NCBI GenBank assembly: GCA_001777455.1
Contig: MFDZ01000031.1
Span: forward strand, 4,314-10,972
DNA: 6,659 nucleotides
Source: Candidatus Daviesbacteria bacterium RIFCSPLOWO2_02_FULL_41_8
GTDB lineage: Bacteria > Patescibacteriota > Microgenomatia > Daviesbacterales > UBA10151
Direction: 5' to 3'
Part shown: piece by piece, positions 4,188 to 6,659 of the stretch
How positions within the stretch are numbered: position 1 is the first letter of the stretch
How the letters are laid out: each line of letters starts with the position of its first letter
Translations under genes and position numbers: made by a program
The notes under the pieces: model-generated
What the model was told of the DNA's origin: nothing
Seen by the model: the letters and a program-made list of their open reading frames with translations, nothing else
The model's database searches: none

Positions 4188-4957
4188 AAAGCGTTAAGGG
4201 GAAAGCGTTAAGGGGAAAGTTCGTGATTTTAACTATAATATTGTTATTTATTCTTCACCCTTCACCCTTCACCCTTCACCCTGTCCTAGCTGCCGATTCC
4301 AGTCCTTCTGCTGATATAAAGTCTAAACTAGAGGATTTCAAAAAAGAAATTGCTTCAAAGGCTGCCAAATTAAAACAGGAAGTAAACCGGAAATTAAAAG
4401 ATAAAGCCTATATTGGCATTGTTAAGTCAAAATCGGACACCTCCCTAACTTTATCTGCCTCATCCGGGCCTAAAATAGTCAGTATTAACCAGGATACTGT
4501 TTTTGAAAGCGGAGTGAAATCCAAACAGAAATTCTCCCAAAAAACTATAGCTGAGGAAAACTATATTGCCGCCCTGGGCGATATTGATGAAACAGGCGTT
4601 TTAACAGCCAAGAAAATTATCTTACTACCAACTACCAACTACCAACTACCAAAAACTTATTTCTGGGGCCAGATCGTTTCCGTGTCAGATAATCTGATAA
4701 CCCTCAAGGACAGAAATCTGAAAAATATTGCCGCAACCCTGCCGAAAGATTCAGAAGTCAAAATAAAGGATTTTGTAATACTCACCGGAATCATGAATAA
4801 AAGTGATGTTTTTGCTGTTAAATTTGTCTATACAATACCTCAAGGGGGAATTTTAAGGCCTAAAAAAGTAGTTTACCCCGCACCGAACGGTGCCGGGGCT
4901 ACTCCTTCTGCAAAACCTGCTACTCCTTCTGCTAAGCCGAAGGCGGTTACCCGTTAA
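4184..4957 (+). CDS. Exported protein with DUF5666-like beta-strand repeats
   Basis: The 257-residue protein has a signal peptide: basic start, hydrophobic core at about 13-24, and a likely cleavage after VLA at residue 36. A charged helical stretch follows (about 43-74, KSKLEDFKKEIASKAAKLKQ). Two related beta-rich units come next, at about 76-148 (YIGIVKSKSDTSLTL...VLTAKKIILL) and 159-218 (FWGQIVSVSDNLITL...VFAVKFVYTI). The G-x-I-x-S-x-x-x-x-x-L-T-L opening and T-A-K-K-I closing are the pattern of DUF5666 domains, whose function is unknown. The tail is Ala/Pro/Lys-rich, with ATPSAKP twice. A good Shine-Dalgarno AAGGAG (4173-4178) lies five bases before the ATG, which overlaps the preceding stop, so translation is coupled. 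Period-7 tandem repeats lie in the 5' end, the signal peptide and between the two units. The role is probably envelope-related, but it is not established. Confidence 0.75.
   Translation: MKSVKGKALRGKFVILTIILLFILHPSPFTLHPVLAADSSPSADIKSKLEDFKKEIASKAAKLKQEVNRKLKDKAYIGIVKSKSDTSLTLSASSGPKIVSINQDTVFESGVKSKQKFSQKTIAEENYIAALGDIDETGVLTAKKIILLPTTNYQLPKTYFWGQIVSVSDNLITLKDRNLKNIAATLPKDSEVKIKDFVILTGIMNKSDVFAVKFVYTIPQGGILRPKKVVYPAPNGAGATPSAKPATPSAKPKAVTR
4188..4219 (+). repeat. 14-base tandem repeat, 2.3 copies, at the start of the exported-protein gene
   Basis: AAAGCGTTAAGGGG occurs at 4188-4201 and 4202-4215, with AAAG continuing to 4219. It encodes the basic n-region of the signal peptide (KSVKGKALRGK). 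Each copy contains AAGGGG, a Shine-Dalgarno-like string. The second copy lies just ahead of an in-frame GTG at 4223, a possible alternative start. Confidence 0.85.
4254..4281 (+). repeat. Heptanucleotide repeat TTCACCC x4 in signal-peptide codons
   Basis: Four perfect copies of TTCACCC run without interruption and encode LHPSPFTLHP at the end of the signal-peptide core. Because 7 is not a multiple of 3, gain or loss of one copy would shift the frame and end or restore the protein. Confidence 0.95.
4624..4651 (+). repeat. Heptanucleotide repeat ACTACCA x4 in the exported-protein gene
   Basis: Four perfect copies of ACTACCA encode PTTNYQLPK, the linker between the two DUF5666-like units. It is a second, unrelated heptamer of the same copy number in the same gene. 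Confidence 0.95.
4876..4898. repeat. GC-rich hairpin near the 3' end of the exported-protein gene
   Basis: CCCCGCACC (4876-4884) pairs with GGTGCCGGGG (4889-4898) around a GAAC loop, with one bulged G. It stands out in AT-leaning DNA just ahead of the convergent gene ends. No T-run follows, so it is at best a weak pause or barrier to readthrough. Confidence 0.5.
4898..4939 (+). repeat. 21-base tandem repeat, two copies (ATPSAKP)
   Basis: Units 4898-4918 and 4919-4939 start with the same 14 bases and differ only at third positions after that. They encode ATPSAKP twice in the Ala/Pro-rich tail. Unlike the heptamers, this unit keeps the reading frame. Confidence 0.85.
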
Positions 4958-5645
4958 AGATCTCCGCCACTTCTTTTTCCGCCTCAGTTAAGTCTTTAAC
5001 CGTATCTACACCCCTCCAGTAATCTGTGCTTTTGAAAACCAAAAACCGCTTGGTGGGAAGTTTGGGGAAAGTTTCTATTTCGTGATCGCCTTCATCCGGC
5101 AAGAGCGGTTCTACTTCTTTGCTGAAACAATAAATTCCGGCATTGACCCAATGCGGAAGTACCGGTTTTTCTTTAAAACCTAAAACCTCATCCGCGCCGT
5201 TAAATTCTACGATTCCATAGGGGCTCTTCAAAGGGACAACCACAATTGTGGCCATGGCTTTTTTATCCACATGTTTTTTTATTAATCCCTGGATATCTAA
5301 TTTCCAAAGGTTGTCACCGTTGGTAATCACAACATTGTCCCAACCCGGAAACAACATCTTCATAGCTTTTTTGATTCCGCCGCCTCTGCCCAGCGGAGTC
5401 TCCTCAACGGAAAAGAAAGCTTTGATGCCGTATTTATTACCGGAGCTTAAATGTTTCTGCAAAGCTTCCCGGCGGTAACTGCAGGCAAAAACAACTTCCG
5501 TAATACCTGCTTTTTTAAGTTGTTCAAGCTGATAAGCCAAAATCGGTTTGCCGTTAATCTCCACCATCGGCTTGGGACGGTCGTTGGTATAAGGCCGGAG
5601 TCGCTCCCCTTTTCCCCCTGCCAAAATAATTGCTGCTTTTACCAT
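4947..5645 (-). CDS. Sugar-1-phosphate nucleotidyltransferase (NTP_transferase family)
   Basis: The 232-residue protein is a single Rossmann-like NTP_transferase domain. The nucleotide-binding signature LAGGKGERLRPYTNDRPKPM spans residues 8-27. EETPLGRGGG (81-90) matches the usual ETPLGTAGA loop. NGDNL (109-113) holds the metal-binding Asp, EKP (159-161) and NAGIY (169-172, with N168) form the sugar site, and WRGVDT (210-215) closes the domain. Such enzymes make NDP-sugars (for example GDP-mannose, UDP- or dTDP-glucose) from NTP and sugar-1-phosphate for envelope polysaccharides. The specificity cannot be read from sequence. No C-terminal left-handed beta-helix (acyltransferase or regulatory domain) is present, so it is a short form. 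The ATG at 5645 follows a possible -10 box by about 7 bases. Its 3' end overlaps the exported-protein gene by 11 bases, tail to tail. Confidence 0.88.
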   Translation of the reverse strand: MVKAAIILAGGKGERLRPYTNDRPKPMVEINGKPILAYQLEQLKKAGITEVVFACSYRREALQKHLSSGNKYGIKAFFSVEETPLGRGGGIKKAMKMLFPGWDNVVITNGDNLWKLDIQGLIKKHVDKKAMATIVVVPLKSPYGIVEFNGADEVLGFKEKPVLPHWVNAGIYCFSKEVEPLLPDEGDHEIETFPKLPTKRFLVFKSTDYWRGVDTVKDLTEAEKEVAEIFNG

Positions 5646-5661
5646 GGATATTTATATATCC
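5646..5661 (-). promoter_or_regulatory. Palindromic -10 region of the nucleotidyltransferase gene
   Basis: On the minus strand GGATATATAAATATCC is a 6+4+6 inverted repeat that ends at the start codon. It contains TATATA (5653-5658), which would place transcription start at or next to the ATG. No convincing -35 is seen (TTATCT at the right distance is weak). A repressor bound to the palindrome would block both initiation and the start codon. Confidence 0.35.
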
Positions 5662-5700
5662 TACAACACCACTAAAGATAAAGTCCAGAGCTTTAATTTA

Positions 5701-5709
5701 TGGTAAACT
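5701..5709 (+). promoter_or_regulatory. Extended -10 promoter of the small helical protein gene
   Basis: TG (5701-5702), one base, then TAAACT (5704-5709) forms an extended -10. The expected start site, near 5716, falls on an ATG. No good -35 box is present, which an extended -10 can tolerate. Confidence 0.4.
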
Positions 5710-5715
5710 ATGGTA

Positions 5716-6015
5716 ATGAATTCAGGTACAATGACGTTGGAAAAAGCAGTAGATATGGGTGAATATGACCCCGAATATTTGTCTTCTTTTCCGGAGTGGC
5801 ATACTTTAAGCAGACACATCAAGTGGGAATTCATTAAAAAAGCTTTGAAAAACAGGGAAGGACAAATTATGCAGCAATATGCGGCTGTAAATAATGTTTT
5901 GGATTTTTCTAAAAAACCGGAAGCCCAGGCAGCTTTAAAAAATATAGAAGAGCAGTATAAAAAATTCCGTGATACCAAAGAAAAACTCCTGATGGAATAC
6001 TCCAAACCGGAATGA
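5716..6015 (+). CDS. Small helical protein of unknown function
   Basis: I do not recognise this family. From ATG 5716 it has 99 residues. It is soluble-looking and mostly helical, with no signal peptide or membrane segment. The N-terminal part contains MGEYDPEYLSSFPEWHTLSRHIKWEFIKKAL, and a Lys/Glu-rich helix ends the protein (AALKNIEEQYKKFRDTKEKLLMEY), which may form a coiled coil. In-frame ATGs at 5710 and 5731 are alternatives; 5716 coincides with the predicted transcription start. Base usage resembles that of its neighbours. The opposite-strand open frame over the same stretch encodes a Ser/Phe/Leu-rich, implausible protein. The next gene follows after 44 bases with its own promoter. Confidence 0.6.
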   Translation: MNSGTMTLEKAVDMGEYDPEYLSSFPEWHTLSRHIKWEFIKKALKNREGQIMQQYAAVNNVLDFSKKPEAQAALKNIEEQYKKFRDTKEKLLMEYSKPE

Positions 6016-6022
6016 ACGGGGC

Positions 6023-6052
6023 TTGAAAAGAGTAAATTAAACGATATATACT
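6023..6052 (+). promoter_or_regulatory. Promoter of the coiled-coil protein gene
   Basis: TTGAAA (6023-6028) and TATACT (6047-6052) are separated by 18 bases. The predicted start site, near 6059-6060, falls on the ATG at 6060, so the message would be leaderless. Confidence 0.6.
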
Positions 6053-6059
6053 CTAACCG

Positions 6060-6341
6060 ATGAACGACGCTAACCAAACCACAAAAATGCTTCAGGCGAT
6101 TCTGAGCGGACAAACTGCACTTAAACAAGAATTGATAGGCAGGATTGATAAAGTTGACCTAAAGGTAGACGGACTAGACGGGAAGGTCGATAAACTGGAT
6201 AAAAAAATAGATAAGGTTGAAAAAAGATTGACGGAAAGACTTGATAAAATTGGTATGCAACTTGCCTATTTAGAAGATGATACTCCAACCAGAGAAGAGT
6301 TTGATCAATTGGAACAAAGAGTAAACACCCTTTCCCCCTAG
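6060..6341 (+). CDS. Short coiled-coil protein
   Basis: This 93-residue protein is almost entirely heptad repeat from about residue 26 to 72 (RIDKVDLKVDGLDGKVDKLDKKIDKVEKRLTERLDKI): Ile, Val and Leu recur at a/d positions and Asp/Lys fill the rest. The ends are short: a Gln/Thr-rich head and an acidic tail (YLEDDTPTREEFDQLEQRVNTL) that continues helical. There is no signal peptide or membrane segment. Such proteins probably form parallel dimers or trimers. Similar Asp/Lys-Val/Leu coiled coils occur as uncharacterised proteins in many bacteria. No specific role can be claimed. No Shine-Dalgarno is present, in keeping with the predicted leaderless start. Confidence 0.65.
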   Translation: MNDANQTTKMLQAILSGQTALKQELIGRIDKVDLKVDGLDGKVDKLDKKIDKVEKRLTERLDKIGMQLAYLEDDTPTREEFDQLEQRVNTLSP

Positions 6342-6372
6342 GCTCCGAAAAATATATTAACCGATAGTAAAT

Positions 6373-6400
6373 TTGACAACTGAAGTTTTTGTGGTATACT
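6373..6400 (+). promoter_or_regulatory. Strong promoter of the T-box leader
   Basis: A perfect -35 TTGACA (6373-6378), a 16-base spacer and TATACT (6395-6400) preceded by TG (6392-6393) make the best promoter in the window. Transcription should start near 6407. Confidence 0.8.
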
Positions 6401-6406
6401 GTATTT

Positions 6407-6659
6407 ACGTTTTACCGAATGGTAAAAGGAAAGGTTCTGCAAGCGAGTAGTAAAATAATAAATACTACGAGCGAAGCAGGTTCTTACAACTTAATAACTA
6501 AAGACGTTTGTACCGAAGTCACGATTCGGGAGTCGAGAGCCAAATACTCTACGGAAGTTTAACCGTTAAATGAAACAGACGATGTTGGAAAACCAAAGTC
6601 GCCACTAAGAGTCTTTGAGTCGTAAGATTTAAAGGCACAAGGATGGGACCGCGGGAGGT
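6407..6659 (+). ncRNA. T-box leader RNA (amino-acid/tRNA-sensing), partial, runs off right edge
   Basis: About 250 bases of non-coding, hairpin-rich RNA follow the promoter. The end carries AGGATGGGACCGCG (6640-6653), matching 13 of 14 positions of the T-box consensus AGGGTGGNACCGCG (the fourth base differs). Upstream lie a 5' hairpin (6410-6427), a stem containing GAGTAGTA (6445-6452), which resembles the AGUA part of Stem I, a hairpin CCGAA/TTCGG with loop GTCACGA (6513-6529) and a TTGG/CCAA hairpin (6586-6597). A T-box binds a specific tRNA and chooses between antiterminator and terminator by whether that tRNA is charged. The UGGN bulge here is UGGG, predicting a tRNA with discriminator C or, by wobble, U. 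The specifier codon cannot be assigned safely, and the terminator and regulated gene lie outside the window. Confidence 0.7.

Noticed and set aside
5248..5675. Two plus-strand open frames opposite the nucleotidyltransferase
   Set aside because: They are antisense to a gene with all family motifs intact, and their products show no plausible domain.
5661..6128. Minus-strand frame of 155 codons opposite the small helical protein
   Set aside because: It is rich in Ser, Phe, Cys and Leu in the way typical of an antisense shadow. It crosses two predicted promoters and has no motif. The plus-strand genes fit the promoters and have natural composition.
6407..6659. RNase P RNA, tmRNA or SRP RNA for the structured region at the right edge
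   Set aside because: I found no GAGGAAAGTC-type block, no tmRNA-type start and no SRP GGAAGGAAGC-type loop. The T-box motif explains the end of the region better.

Overview
The window looks like a piece of a small, compact bacterial genome, most likely from the Candidate Phyla Radiation (Patescibacteria, perhaps a Microgenomates-like lineage). This is an inference. The clues are an orphan PaaX/Cas2-fold protein, a tRNA with no encoded CCA, small hypothetical envelope and coiled-coil proteins, short intergenic gaps, and start codons that mostly lack a Shine-Dalgarno sequence. UGA acts as a normal stop at several gene ends, so the UGA-as-glycine code of Gracilibacteria does not apply.

Layout. 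Positions 1-300 (minus) hold the N-terminus of an M1 aminopeptidase that runs off the left edge. Its roughly 110-base leader carries tandem 14-base repeats. Next comes a PaaX-like regulator (420-938, minus), bracketed by two related palindromes (412-447 and 937-976). A tRNA-Leu(CAA) follows (1048-1130). The last 17 bases of the tRNA region, including two bases beyond its end, recur at 1238-1254 after a stretch made almost entirely of hairpins. A SemiSWEET-like membrane protein (1292-1567) converges on the replicative helicase DnaB (1577-2935, minus). A REP-like palindrome separates dnaB from a metallo-beta-lactamase-fold hydrolase (3001-3660, minus).

A divergent promoter then drives a two-gene envelope operon: a membrane-anchored Ig-like protein (3729-4187) and an exported DUF5666-like protein (4184-4957), coupled by an ATGA overlap. 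The exported gene holds two different heptanucleotide repeats of four copies each. It converges, with an 11-base overlap, on a sugar-phosphate nucleotidyltransferase (4947-5645, minus). Two small plus-strand proteins follow (5716-6015 and 6060-6341). The window closes with a strong promoter and about 250 bases of a structured leader ending in a near-consensus T-box motif. An aminoacyl-tRNA synthetase or another amino-acid gene therefore probably begins just beyond the right edge.

How it fits together. Apart from the envelope pair and the possible MBL-dnaB pair, the genes look like independent transcription units. The recurrent design is a -10 box about 7 bases ahead of the ATG, which predicts leaderless or nearly leaderless mRNAs. 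The one clear Shine-Dalgarno belongs to the downstream gene of an operon. The most interesting items are the paired PaaX-gene palindromes, the duplicated tRNA 3' end with hairpin-rich DNA, the period-7 repeats in an exported protein, and the T-box leader.
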